Shown: positions 1 through 8,910 of the stretch, one piece after another | How the letters are laid out: every line of letters begins with the position of its first letter | Position numbering within the stretch: the first letter of the stretch is position 1 | Assembly (NCBI GenBank): GCA_029556335.1 | Contig: JAKQFA010000030.1 | Span: 124,001 to 188,000 of the forward strand | Direction of reading: 5' to 3' | DNA from: Methanobacteriota archaeon | GTDB lineage: Archaea > Methanobacteriota > Methanobacteria > Methanobacteriales > Methanobacteriaceae | Length of the DNA stretch: 64,000 nucleotides | Translations under genes and position numbers: made by a program | The notes under the pieces: model-generated | Database searches by the model: none | What the model saw: only the letters and a program-made list of their open reading frames with translations | What the model was told of the DNA's origin: nothing

Positions 1-98
1 TCAGCAAACAGATGATTTAAGGAATTTTTAATTCTTTCCCTTTTTTCTTTTTATTTGCCTGGCAAGTCTGCAGCATTTAATCCACTTCGTCTGTAATG

Positions 99-111
99 TA
101 TTTATATGTAC
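99..111 (+). promoter_or_regulatory. TATA-like promoter of the ribbon-helix-helix gene
   Basis: The stretch TATTTATATGTAC lies about 26 bases before the ATG at 130. That is the usual TATA-to-start-site distance in archaea, so transcription should begin at or next to the ATG. No ribosome-binding site is present. Both points suggest a leaderless mRNA. Confidence 0.5.
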
Positions 112-129
112 TGAATCGTAACTATATAC

Positions 130-267
130 ATGGCGAAGAAGAGTGTCTACATCCGACTGGAGCCGGAGTACGTGCAAAGGATAGATGAGCTGGCCCAGAA
201 GCAGGACCGTTCCAGATCATACATAATGCGGCAATTAGTAATAAAAGGGCTGGGAAAGATGAAGTAA
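130..267 (+). CDS. Small ribbon-helix-helix (CopG/Arc-type) DNA-binding protein
   Basis: This 45-residue protein begins MAKKSVYIRLEPEYVQRIDE. It has the RHH pattern: a short basic beta strand (KKSVYIRL), a first helix (EPEYVQRIDELAQKQ), then an SRSYIMRQLVIKGL second helix. Proteins of this fold bind DNA as dimers and usually act as repressors or antitoxins. No toxin gene lies beside it; the next gene downstream is a decayed, unrelated reading frame. The gene appears to be leaderless. The fold is clear, but the target is unknown. Confidence 0.7.
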   Translation: MAKKSVYIRLEPEYVQRIDELAQKQDRSRSYIMRQLVIKGLGKMK

Positions 268-408
268 TACTTTATAAGTATTTAATAATATTTAGTTTCT
301 AGTCACTGATTTATGTGGGAAACAGGCATAACTAGTATTACTTTTAGCATTTTTACTAAGCCCCTATGGTGTATCCCACCTTTATGGGAGAAATAAAGAG
401 TAAAGTAT

Positions 409-966
409 ATGCCAAGCCCCTGGAAACTGGTTTTTACCTACAGTCCCCCAGTAAATGAGATTGAAGCTGTCCCATTTAGATTGGTTTTCAATCTTCATGG
501 TAACGTGACACCCCACATGAACCAATTCCTAGCCCGTAAAATCGAACCCGAACACGTATTTTTTGGTTCCAGTGGTGTGAACGTAGCGTCCCTGGAAGGA
601 ACTGAACACTATTTCCGGTGGGAACCCTTTCAAGAATTATGAAGCCTTCCGAGGAGTTAGTATAGAATCTTTACCCGGAGAATGGTCTCTTTTCTGGTCT
701 GAACTGGATGATATTGGATTCTGGGAATGGTAAAACCTGTACTATTCCTTCGAGGATATGTTTGTGGATGGTCAAATTCTTAACCACATTGCCTTTAATT
801 GGTAGGGATGGATTGACCAGTTGCTGGTGTAACGCTCCAGACATAGGAGAATTCCTACCAGGCCCTGCAAGACTTAGCTGACTTGGATTTCCAAGATCCC
901 AGTGGGGTGGATTGGACAACATTCCATGATAACCCCTGGTACAATATAAGTAAGGTTATTATCTAA
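409..966 (+). pseudogene. Decayed gene with several frameshifts
   Basis: An ATG at 409 opens a 77-codon frame ending at 642. Coding-like sequence then continues in the next frame (NYEAFRGVSIESLPGEWSLF... to about 701) up to an in-frame TAA after FWEW, and beyond it (YSFEDMFVDG). A third frame near the end reads ENSYQALQDLADLDFQDPSG and closes at 966. Read together these pieces look like one protein of about 180 residues, rich in W, F, D and E, broken by at least two frameshifts and one or more stops. The family was not recognised with certainty. The minus-strand open frame at 671-922 is its antisense shadow. Confidence 0.6.
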
Positions 967-1220
967 AATGCACTTCTTTACATCCTCGTAATAAATTATG
1001 GGTGGAAATGTTTTTTTAAAAAAGATTTTAGCTTCGAATCACTGGCAGATCCCCGAGTCGATAATATCCCATGCACCGTTACAGTAATTCCCTTTGCCCG
1101 GTTTTTAATCATTAAATAAATCCTTCATCATTCAATTATTTAGCTTGCAGGCCTCTATTTTCAGGATGTGAGTGTAAGATTATATTTGGTTACCAAACCT
1201 AAACATAAATGGTGATCCAA

Positions 1221-2102
1221 GTGAAAATAATTCCCCTGGCCTTTGAGAGCTTCGGTGTTCGTTCCATGGCCACCTATGTGGAAACGGATCAGAAGATACT
1301 CATCGACCCCGGAACATCCTTAGGGCCCAAAAGGTTTGGATTTCCCCCCTGGAAGACCGAGTTAGAAGCATTGTACCATACCCGGGCCCAGATACAGGAA
1401 CACGCTGGGAAGGCCGATATCGTGACCATCAGCCACTACCACCATGATCATTTCACACCCTTCCAGGTGGGAAAGTATCTGGACTCCAACCCCCAATACG
1501 CGGCCCAGATCTACCATGACAAGCAACTGTTCATAAAAGATCCCACCAACAAGATTAACCAGAATCAGAAAAAAAGGGCCCGAAGTCTCCTGAAGAACCT
1601 GGTGAACAGTAAGATATCCTACGCTGATGGCCGGTCTTTTCAGGTGGGGGAGACCCTCCTAAAATTCTCAGATCCCCTCCCCCACGGCCCCGAAGGTAGC
1701 AGGTTGGGTTACTTAGTCACTCTCACCATCAGCTGGGGCGATGAGACCTTTATGCACGCTTCAGACGTGCAGGGACCTATATTCAAGGGGACCCGGGATT
1801 ACATAGTCCAGGAAAGGCCGGACACCCTCATCATCAGTGGTCCTCCCATCTACCTGGTGGGCTTCGCCCTTGAAGATAAGGACCTGGATATGGCCCGAGA
1901 AAATCTTATTAAAATCGTCGAAGAGGTGCCCCGGGTGGTGGTGGATCATCATCTCTTAAGGGATCTGCGCTATGCCCAGTTCCTGGAATCATTGAGAAAA
2001 CAATCTGGGAGAGATGTGCTGGTAGCCTCAGAACTAATTGGTAAGGAGCCTTATCTCTTAGAAGCCCGGAGGAAGGAGTTGTACTTTCCTCCTAAAAAGT
2101 AA
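1221..2102 (+). CDS. UPF0282-family metallo-beta-lactamase-fold hydrolase
   Basis: The protein has about 293 residues. Near residue 77 it carries the zinc-binding motif HYHHDHFTP, the HxHxDH signature of the metallo-beta-lactamase fold, with later His/Asp ligands around HASDVQGP and VDHHLL. The N-terminus ([20 protein letters not shown]) and total length fit the archaeal UPF0282 family, whose substrate is unknown. The GTG at 1221 is preferred over the ATG at 1209 because GGTGATCC at 1211-1218 is a near-perfect ribosome-binding site for it. The gene stands alone between the decayed gene upstream and the roadblock gene downstream. Confidence 0.85.
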   Translation: MKIIPLAFESFGVRSMATYVETDQKILIDPGTSLGPKRFGFPPWKTELEALYHTRAQIQEHAGKADIVTISHYHHDHFTPFQVGKYLDSNPQYAAQIYHDKQLFIKDPTNKINQNQKKRARSLLKNLVNSKISYADGRSFQVGETLLKFSDPLPHGPEGSRLGYLVTLTISWGDETFMHASDVQGPIFKGTRDYIVQERPDTLIISGPPIYLVGFALEDKDLDMARENLIKIVEEVPRVVVDHHLLRDLRYAQFLESLRKQSGRDVLVASELIGKEPYLLEARRKELYFPPKK

Positions 2103-2222
2103 TGACCAGCATGATAGGATACTGGATCGGCATCTCAATAAGTTCACTGCAAAAATTTTATTACACCATCCACTGAATATGTGTTTGGGATACCATCTTA
2201 TTGAAAAAATTACCGTGATCTG

Positions 2223-3467
2223 ATGAGTGATTTAGAGATAGAAGAAGGACTGGAAACTGTTCTGAAAGAACTGGACCAGACCAAAGGAGTGGAAAGTGCC
2301 ATTATAGTCAACTCCGTGGGAAAAATTCTCAAACACACCCTCAAATCCAGTGGAGACCTATCATTATTCGGGCCCATGGCCCAAGTGATACACAGTTCTT
2401 CCCAACGCCTCCTGGGGTCAGCAGGGTTGGGGAAAATGGAAAAAGTTCTTTTAGAGTCAAAAAAGGGCAAATCACTATTCCTGCAGTTGAAAAAAGTTCA
2501 CCTTATCATACTTATCGAGAAAAATGCCAACCTGGGCATGGTAATAATGGCTGCCCACCGGGTTTCTCCCCGTATTATGGAAATAACCCGGGATATTGAA
2601 GTAGACGAATCTTCCCTCCCGGAAATGACATCTGCAGGGCCTGTGCTTGAGTCCATGGAAGAATCCATTCCAAAGGAGGATTCTCTGGAAAAAACTGTTC
2701 GTGAAACATTAACTGAACTCGAAGAGGAAACTGCAGGGCAAATGGGAGGAGCAACTGTTTCTGCTGATGTAACCAGTGACGATATTCAGAAAACAGATGC
2801 TGTTCCTGAAGTGGAAGTTAATGCAGAAGCCCAGATCCTCCCTGATAAGGAAAGCACATCCAGAGTAGAAATCTCTGATTTGGTGACGGAAGAACTTAAA
2901 CCCCCATCAGAATTGGATGTAGAAGATATGGAAGGTGAAGCAGTGAGTGCTGAGTCTCTGGCGGAAAAACCAGTTATACCTTCCATTAAACCCCCCATAT
3001 CACTACCTGACCTTCCTGATAGTGTGGTGATCCCTGATGATCCCCTGGGAAGAACTGACCTCATGGTCGAAATCTATGAAACCCTGTTTCTGGCCATGTC
3101 CATTGGCGCCAGTAAGATCATGGGCGTGTCTCCAGCCCGGGGGCTTACTAAACAGTTTTTACCATTCAATGAGTGTAAAAAGCTTTTAGAAGGTGTTGAT
3201 GTTAAAAGTAACGCTGTTATTGACTTTGAAGCATTGCGGGTTAATGCTGAAAAGATTAAAGTCGAGGATCGGGAAGCTGTTTTCCTTAAAGACTTCAGTC
3301 GGATCATATCGGTGATCACCGATAATTACGGTAAGGTAATGGGCTATGATGCCTTCCGGGGAATGGTACGGTCCGAATTCAGGGCTATAAATGATTCTTA
3401 CGGAGATGCTATGGATGAATTGGGGATTAAAGGAAAAATGCACCCCGAACTCCAGAAGTTATTGTAG
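2223..3467 (+). CDS. Roadblock/LC7-domain protein with acidic linker and C-terminal conserved domain
   Basis: Residues 1-120 form a roadblock/LC7-like domain (EEGLETVLKELDQTKGVESA, then VGKILKHTLKSS), a fold that in prokaryotes usually partners with small GTPases or acts as a dimer scaffold. Residues about 130-270 are a low-complexity acidic linker rich in E, S and V. The C-terminal ~140 residues (DPLGRTDLMVEIYETLF onward) form a separate helical domain I cannot name. No small GTPase gene is adjacent. A role in signalling or cell polarity is inference only. The gene lies just upstream of the RFC genes but ends 55 bases before the rfcS start. Confidence 0.7.
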   Translation: MSDLEIEEGLETVLKELDQTKGVESAIIVNSVGKILKHTLKSSGDLSLFGPMAQVIHSSSQRLLGSAGLGKMEKVLLESKKGKSLFLQLKKVHLIILIEKNANLGMVIMAAHRVSPRIMEITRDIEVDESSLPEMTSAGPVLESMEESIPKEDSLEKTVRETLTELEEETAGQMGGATVSADVTSDDIQKTDAVPEVEVNAEAQILPDKESTSRVEISDLVTEELKPPSELDVEDMEGEAVSAESLAEKPVIPSIKPPISLPDLPDSVVIPDDPLGRTDLMVEIYETLFLAMSIGASKIMGVSPARGLTKQFLPFNECKKLLEGVDVKSNAVIDFEALRVNAEKIKVEDREAVFLKDFSRIISVITDNYGKVMGYDAFRGMVRSEFRAINDSYGDAMDELGIKGKMHPELQKLL

Positions 3468-3522
3468 AAGTCCCTGATTGTTCTTTTTAGGAAGTTGTGG
3501 AATTATTGAAAAGGTGAAGTTT

Positions 3523-4488
3523 ATGAGCGGACCATGGGTAGAGAAGTACCGGCCACAGACCCTGGATGAAGTGGTGGGTCAGGAACACATCATTGATAGA
3601 CTGGAACGATATGTTAAGGATAAGAGCATGCCAAACCTCATGTTCACTGGACCAGCAGGGGTGGGGAAAACCACCACTGCCCTGGCACTGGTCAGGGCCA
3701 TCCTGGGCAAGTACTGGAAGCAGAACTTCCTGGAACTCAATGCCTCAGATGCCCGTGGTATCGACACAGTCCGGACGGATATTAAGAATTTCTGCCGATT
3801 GAAGGCAGTGGGGGCACCCTTCCGGATCATTTTCCTGGACGAGGTGGACAACATGACCAAAGATGCCCAGCACGCCCTGAGACGGGAGATGGAGATGTAC
3901 ACCAAAACATCCTCCTTTATCTTGTCCTGCAATTACTCCTCCAAGATCATCGACCCTATCCAGTCCCGTTGCGCCATTTTTCGTTTCGCACCCATTAAGG
4001 GCCATCATATCATAAAACGGTTGGAGGTCATCTGCCAGGCTGAGGATCTTAACTACACCCCAGGTGCACTGGAAAGTATTGTGTACTTTGCGGAAGGGGA
4101 TATGCGTAGGGCGGTGAATATATTGCAGGCTTCAGCCTCGGTGGGTGAGGAGATCACCGAGGAAAATATCCAGGAAGTGGTTTCCAAGGCTAAACCACGG
4201 GATGTGCGAAGGATAATTAATATGGCCCTGGATGGAGACTTCATGGCCGCCCGGGACCTGTTAAGAGAGGTTATGGTGGTGCAGGGTACCAGTGGAGAGG
4301 ATATGATCACCCAGATCTACCAGGAAGTGTCCCGCATGTCCATGGAGGGCTTGATAGAGAAGAATCAGTACATATTCCTGGTGGATCATATTGGAACCTA
4401 TGATTACCGCATTCGAGAAGGTAGCAACCCCCGTATACAACTGGAAGCTCTCTTAACTAAATTCTTACCAAAAATAAAGGCAGATTAG
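3523..4488 (+). CDS. rfcS: Replication factor C small subunit
   Basis: This 321-residue AAA+ ATPase is the core clamp-loader subunit, which with RfcL loads PCNA onto primed DNA. Visible features are the RFC box PWVEKYRP, Walker [10 protein letters not shown] at residues 43-51, Walker B FLDEVD ending at 109, and the arginine-finger SRC motif at 148-150. The ATG at 3523 follows the ribosome-binding site AAGGTGAA and gives the normal family N-terminus; a longer open frame from 3478 is not needed. The stop codon directly abuts the ATG of rfcL, so the two subunits are almost certainly co-translated. Confidence 0.97.
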   Translation: MSGPWVEKYRPQTLDEVVGQEHIIDRLERYVKDKSMPNLMFTGPAGVGKTTTALALVRAILGKYWKQNFLELNASDARGIDTVRTDIKNFCRLKAVGAPFRIIFLDEVDNMTKDAQHALRREMEMYTKTSSFILSCNYSSKIIDPIQSRCAIFRFAPIKGHHIIKRLEVICQAEDLNYTPGALESIVYFAEGDMRRAVNILQASASVGEEITEENIQEVVSKAKPRDVRRIINMALDGDFMAARDLLREVMVVQGTSGEDMITQIYQEVSRMSMEGLIEKNQYIFLVDHIGTYDYRIREGSNPRIQLEALLTKFLPKIKAD

Positions 4489-5982
4489 ATGTTATGGACC
4501 GAAAAATACCGACCACAAACCTTTAAGGAAGTTCTAGGCAATTCCAAGGCCAAAGAACAGATCCAAGATTGGTTGGAGGGTTGGATGGAGGGAGAACCCC
4601 AGAAGTGCCTGCTGTTAGTTGGACCTCCCGGTACGGGTAAGACCACCCTGGCCCACTTGGTGGCCGAGCACTTCACTGAATACTTGGAGCTCAACGCCAG
4701 TGACAAACGTTCCCAGGATGCACTGCAACGTAGCGTGGGGGAAGCATCAGCATCCCAGTCCCTGTTTGGTCCAGGATTGAAGCTCATAATCCTAGATGAG
4801 GTGGATGGACTCCATGGCAACGAGGATCGTGGTGGTATACGCACCATTAATCAGATCGTCAAAACCAGCCAGCACCCTGTGATCATGATGGCCAACGACC
4901 TCTACAGTAAACGGATCACCACCCTGAAGACCCGTTGCCAACTTGTAAAGATTAACAAGATACACACCAACTCCATACTGGCCATGCTCAAGAGGATCTG
5001 CGTCAAGGAGGGTGTGGAGTTTGAGGAACACGTACTCCGCACCCTGGCCAAGCGTTCCAGGGGGGATTTAAGATCAGCCATCAACGACTTGGAGATGATG
5101 GCCCGGGGTAGAGAATCAATCACCTCCCAGGACATGGATGCCCTGGCCGAAAAGGACACCGTACATAACATCTTCGACTCTGTGCGTACTGTTTTGAAGA
5201 GTAAAAATCCCCGCCGAGTAAAGGATGCCCTGCAACTGGAAGCAGAACCAGGATTCATTCTGGAATTAATAGCTGAAAATGTTCCCCGGGAATATGAGAA
5301 CCCGGAAGAGATTGGAAGGGCCTACGACAGGATCGCAGATGCCGATGTGTACCTAGGACGGGCCTTCAACACCCGGCACTACGGCTACTGGAAGTATGCC
5401 TACGATTTAATGGGACCCGGAGTGGCTCTTTCTAAGAAGGAAACCTACCGGAAATTTGCCCGTTACACCAACAGCACCATGTTCAGTTATCTATCCAAGA
5501 ATCGGGCTAAAAGAGATCTGAGAGACAGGGTGGCCGCCAAGATCGGAGCCAAACTCCACACCTCCCGTAAGGTGGCCATTGAACAGTTCCCCTACTTGGA
5601 GATAATGTTCCAGGATAATGTGCGGGCTTGGGAGTTGGCCCAGTACTTCGAGTTAGAAGATGGAGAGGTGAAGCAGTTCCGCTCCCGGAAGATACCCCAG
5701 AGTGTGAGGAAGGCTGCAGCTATGGCTAAAAAAGAATCAGAATCTTCAATTGGTGGTGGAAAGACTGGAAAAACCTCTAAGAAAAAGGGGTCATCTGAGG
5801 ATGTGGTCCGGAAACCCACCTCCAAGGAGTCTAAAAGGAAGGGGAAAGATTCGGATAAGGTCTCTGCCAGGAAAGTTCCGGTGCCCAGGGCTCCAGAAAA
5901 AAACAAAACACCCGGGAACAAGTCAGAAGTAGAAAATGCATCTGAGAAAAAAGAAGAACAGACTTCTCTTTTCCACTTTTAA
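4489..5982 (+). CDS. rfcL: Replication factor C large subunit
   Basis: This 497-residue AAA+ protein is the clamp-loader large subunit. It has the RFC box WTEKYRP, Walker [10 protein letters not shown] at residues 45-53 and Walker B ILDEVDG, but lacks the SRC arginine finger of the small subunit, as expected. Residues about 415-485 are a lysine- and serine-rich disordered tail. The protein ends QTSLFHF, a good PCNA-interacting (PIP) box for docking on the sliding clamp. Its ATG follows the rfcS stop with no gap. Confidence 0.96.
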   Translation: MLWTEKYRPQTFKEVLGNSKAKEQIQDWLEGWMEGEPQKCLLLVGPPGTGKTTLAHLVAEHFTEYLELNASDKRSQDALQRSVGEASASQSLFGPGLKLIILDEVDGLHGNEDRGGIRTINQIVKTSQHPVIMMANDLYSKRITTLKTRCQLVKINKIHTNSILAMLKRICVKEGVEFEEHVLRTLAKRSRGDLRSAINDLEMMARGRESITSQDMDALAEKDTVHNIFDSVRTVLKSKNPRRVKDALQLEAEPGFILELIAENVPREYENPEEIGRAYDRIADADVYLGRAFNTRHYGYWKYAYDLMGPGVALSKKETYRKFARYTNSTMFSYLSKNRAKRDLRDRVAAKIGAKLHTSRKVAIEQFPYLEIMFQDNVRAWELAQYFELEDGEVKQFRSRKIPQSVRKAAAMAKKESESSIGGGKTGKTSKKKGSSEDVVRKPTSKESKRKGKDSDKVSARKVPVPRAPEKNKTPGNKSEVENASEKKEEQTSLFHF

Positions 5983-6111
5983 TAAAAGTTGTAGGGTAGG
6001 GTCCCAGGTTCCAAGTCAAGCCAGGATATCTGTGATCATCAACTAAAAAAAAAGTGCATCAAATTATCCATTTGGTCTAAAAATAAAGAAGAAGTGGGGA
6101 TATAAATTATC

Positions 6112-6207
6112 CTATTCTTCAGCATCCATCATTTCGCCGTAAACTATTTCTATTTCACAGCCTTTAGGGCCGCAGCAGAAGTGTTGTAGGTCAAATTTTA
6201 CTTGCAT
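6112..6207 (-). CDS. 31-residue cysteine-rich peptide
   Basis: The frame begins MQVKFDLQHF, continues CCGPKGCEIEIVYGEM and ends DAEE. A strong ribosome-binding site (GAGGTGAAAAAA) sits directly before the ATG. A TATA-like stretch (ATTATAATATATG on the minus strand, about 6250-6265) lies upstream, inside a 7-bp inverted repeat. The CCxxxxC cluster could bind a metal or FeS species; this is inference. The divergent neighbour at 6365 encodes a winged-helix regulator with its own Cys/His-rich region. The gene is too short for most gene finders. No family was recognised. Confidence 0.6.
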   Translation of the reverse strand: MQVKFDLQHFCCGPKGCEIEIVYGEMMDAEE

Positions 6208-6231
6208 TTTTTTCACCTCAGGTAAAAATTC

Positions 6232-6276
6232 ACCGTCAATTTTTACATGTTCATATATTATAATGTACCTGACGGT
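6232..6276. promoter_or_regulatory. Operator-like inverted repeat flanking the peptide-gene promoter
   Basis: ACCGTCA at 6232-6238 is exactly mirrored by TGACGGT at 6270-6276, 31 bases apart. The AT-rich TATA candidate of the minus-strand peptide gene lies between the arms. On the other side, GGTATATAAAAATAACC at about 6299-6315 is a TATA candidate for the divergent regulator. This arrangement suits a site through which the winged-helix protein could control both genes. Confidence 0.4.
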
Positions 6277-6364
6277 TACCAAACTATACTACTTCATGGT
6301 ATATAAAAATAACCCTTAAGGTAAGTGGAAAAACTTTTTAGGGGGAATGGCCATATAGTGGCAC

Positions 6365-7126
6365 ATGGAAGGATCAAAAAGATCTGGTTCCGAAATTTCC
6401 GAAATAAAGGAGATTCTGGAACACATGCAGCGTGATGTTAAAAGGTTGATTGAGAATTGCAACCAGCAACAGATCGAACTATTGGTTGAAAGTTCAAAAA
6501 AAGACTTTTGCAATGCATTTAGGGAGTATGTGCGTCAGGATATCCAGGATAATCTTGAAAAATCCATGGTATACTCCTGTCATATGAGGGAGGAGTGCCA
6601 GTCACGATTCACCGATTTTCTGGAAAAAAATGCCGGTCTCATAGGACAGGGAGATGTTAGCCAGGAAGTTATTGTAAAGCATCAATCCGAACTTTTGGGA
6701 CTCGCGGAAGAAGCTCCCTATAAAAAGTGTGACAAGTGTTTCCTGGAGGTTAACGCCCTTTTCAGGAAACAAATAAGGTTGATGCGTGCTTTAAGAATTT
6801 ACAGTTCTGAAAAGGATCAGCACGAGGATTTATCCTGTTTATCAGAGAAATACATGGTTAATAATGTGCTTGGGCCTCTTTCCAATCAGCAACGTCTTCA
6901 GATCCTCAAATCCATGGCCACCAAGACCCAAACCTTCTCCCAGCTCTCTGAACTCACTGGCCTGAAGGGGGGAAATCTACTCTTCCACCTGCAGAAACTC
7001 ACCGAAACAGATATGATACTGCAACGCCATGAGAGGGGAGATTACATGATAACAGAAAAGGGTTACAGTGTTTTAATGGCACTTTCCGAGTTGAACTGCA
7101 TACTATCACGTAAAAACATCTCTTAA
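6365..7126 (+). CDS. Winged-helix transcriptional regulator with N-terminal Cys/His-containing helical region
   Basis: This protein has 253 residues. The last ~90 (LGPLSNQQRLQILKSMATKT, then FSQLSELTGLKGGNLLFHLQ, then a basic wing and MITEKGYSVL) form an ArsR-like winged helix. The N-terminal ~150 residues are helical and carry CHMREEC around residue 73 and KKCDKC around residue 121, which could form a metal or FeS site. The gene diverges from the cysteine-rich peptide gene across a shared 157-base promoter region. Autoregulation and control of the peptide gene are inferred from position only. Confidence 0.8.
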   Translation: MEGSKRSGSEISEIKEILEHMQRDVKRLIENCNQQQIELLVESSKKDFCNAFREYVRQDIQDNLEKSMVYSCHMREECQSRFTDFLEKNAGLIGQGDVSQEVIVKHQSELLGLAEEAPYKKCDKCFLEVNALFRKQIRLMRALRIYSSEKDQHEDLSCLSEKYMVNNVLGPLSNQQRLQILKSMATKTQTFSQLSELTGLKGGNLLFHLQKLTETDMILQRHERGDYMITEKGYSVLMALSELNCILSRKNIS

Positions 7127-7143
7127 CATATGTTTTAAGATTT

Positions 7144-7815
7144 TTACTCATTTTCCCTTAGAAATTGTGCAGATTTGTACATCTTCTCACGCACATCCGG
7201 GATGAAGCTGGATAGGAATTGAACCATCTCCGGGGCCATCCCCCCTGATCCATCTTCGGTGCAGGGAATACCTTCAGAACCTGTCCAGGAAAGTATCCAG
7301 TCCCGAGGAATGTTTATAAGTGGATATATAAGTTTATGATCATTAAATGATGTTCTGTCAGACTCTAAACTAATTTTATCACCACTCAACATCTTCTCCA
7401 GGAGAGATTCCACCTCACAGTCTAAGTGAAAGGGCAAGGCCACCTTATCCACATCCAACTGTTCTAGTTCCCCCCATAACTCGAATTGGATGATTTCAAT
7501 ACCGTACTTCCGAGTGTAGGGCTCTAAAACTGCATATAAAGTCTGGCTGACACAGTCTCCATCCCTAAAGAGAGCCACCCTATCCCTAGGCTTCAACTCA
7601 GCCTTCAAGTTACGGGATGCCCTGGTAGCAATGCGCTGAAATACTTTAGACCTATTGACCCTTACTTCTGGGAATTTATGGTAGAAGATCTCTTCTCTGG
7701 CCCGGGAAAATCGTGAGTAGCGCAAATTGTTCACCACTATACGGTCCTCCAGGATACTGACAAAACGACTATCCACACTGATTTTCTGAAGATATCTGGC
7801 TATCTCTTTATTCAT
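7144..7815 (-). CDS. Conserved hypothetical protein, possible nucleotide-binding fold
   Basis: The protein has 223 residues and is basic at its N-terminus (RYSRFSRAREEIFYHKFPEV). A central stretch, PRDRVALFRDGDCVSQTLYAV, resembles the first strand and loop of a PP-loop or Rossmann-like fold, but lacks the SGGxDS signature. The C-terminal half includes HDH-like and tryptophan-rich segments (PRDWILSWTGSEG). The ATG at 7815 is preferred to an upstream GTG at 7824 because GGTGAAGGTT places a ribosome-binding site correctly. It converges on the winged-helix gene, with 17 bases between stops. Function not recognised. Confidence 0.65.
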   Translation of the reverse strand: MNKEIARYLQKISVDSRFVSILEDRIVVNNLRYSRFSRAREEIFYHKFPEVRVNRSKVFQRIATRASRNLKAELKPRDRVALFRDGDCVSQTLYAVLEPYTRKYGIEIIQFELWGELEQLDVDKVALPFHLDCEVESLLEKMLSGDKISLESDRTSFNDHKLIYPLINIPRDWILSWTGSEGIPCTEDGSGGMAPEMVQFLSSFIPDVREKMYKSAQFLRENE

Positions 7816-7979
7816 AACCTTCACCGCGGAGTTCTGGCCTGAGAAAGGGTTTGATGAATTGGAAATCAGACCTTTAGATGGTATTGATTCCTATAGGAAA
7901 AGATGGGGGTGGTTGGTGTCATATCATTTTAAGGATCAGCCCCTATAAGAATAGATTAGGTATCTTAAGGGGTGGTTTA

Positions 7980-8909
7980 TTGTTCAAGATTTTCGGTGGC
8001 AAAAAAAAGCAGGAAGAAAGAGAAGTCCTAAAAGTAGATGCTGATGGCCCGGTGGACTGTCTGTGCGACTTTACCTTCAACTTTCACTGGCAACATAAGG
8101 GGGAAAGGCTGGATCCCACCTGGCTTATCCCGGGGACAGACATCACCTTTGGCCAGGTGGTGGAGCAATTGAAAAATGGGGGTGATGTGCATATAATGGC
8201 TGATGCTGGTCATCGCCTGTGCTCCAGTATGGGAGTGGATCTCCAGTACTTCCGAGGGACCGGGAAGGACCTCCCGGTGGGGGATGTGTACGTGGAGGGG
8301 GATGTGGACAGCCGTATGGGGATCAGCATGACCCGTGGATCAATTTACGTTAAGGGAAAGGTTAAAGAACCCATGGGTAATCTTGTGGAGGTTAAATCTT
8401 CCCATAAAAAGTATCGGCAGTTCCGTTCCATCACCGACATTGCCACCAATGGCTTAGGAGGTGATAAACTGGTGGGAGCCAATTTAATGGGTAAAAAATT
8501 TATCATCCAGGATGGAACGGTTAAAGACACCCTGGGCGCCCGTCTGGATCGGGATCTGGAGATCATCTTACAGGGCAACGTTGATCTGTCCACCGGGATA
8601 CTCATGCGCCAGGGGGTGGTGCGCGTCAATGGAAACGCCGGTAAAAACACGGGCGCCCTCCTCAATGGAGGGACAGTAGTTATCAACGGCAACACCGATG
8701 ACTTCACTGCCATAGATATGATTAAAGGTCATATAATTGTTAATGGGGATGCTGGTAAGTTTATGGCGGCCAACAAGAAGTCCGGCTATATTTTAGCCAG
8801 AACCGGGAGTCCAATCCCACCTGCCAGTGAAAAAAAATTGGAAAGCTCCAACCATAAACTATTGCAAACTATGGGTTTCCGTCCCCAGAGTTTTAAGAAA
8901 TTCGAGTAG
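7980..8909 (+). CDS. FwdC/GltS-C-terminal-like parallel beta-helix protein
   Basis: About 309 residues. The second half is a run of repeats of the type GxxxGxxMxxGxIxVxG (GNVDLSTGILMRQGVVRVNG, GNAGKNTGALLNGGTVVING), the right-handed beta-helix found in formylmethanofuran dehydrogenase subunit C and in the C-terminal GXGXG domain of glutamate synthase. The N-terminal ~100 residues (CDFTFNFHWQHKGERLDPTW) are not typical of either. A TTG at 7980 after AGGGGTGGTTT is preferred over the ATG at 7878, which adds an implausible tail. No Fwd or Glt genes are adjacent here, so its partner is unknown. Confidence 0.75.
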   Translation: MFKIFGGKKKQEEREVLKVDADGPVDCLCDFTFNFHWQHKGERLDPTWLIPGTDITFGQVVEQLKNGGDVHIMADAGHRLCSSMGVDLQYFRGTGKDLPVGDVYVEGDVDSRMGISMTRGSIYVKGKVKEPMGNLVEVKSSHKKYRQFRSITDIATNGLGGDKLVGANLMGKKFIIQDGTVKDTLGARLDRDLEIILQGNVDLSTGILMRQGVVRVNGNAGKNTGALLNGGTVVINGNTDDFTAIDMIKGHIIVNGDAGKFMAANKKSGYILARTGSPIPPASEKKLESSNHKLLQTMGFRPQSFKKFE

Positions 8910-8910
8910 T

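Noticed and set aside
671..922. 83-codon open frame on the minus strand
   Set aside because: It lies antisense to a decayed plus-strand gene whose pieces read as protein; the minus frame has no ribosome-binding site and no recognisable motif.
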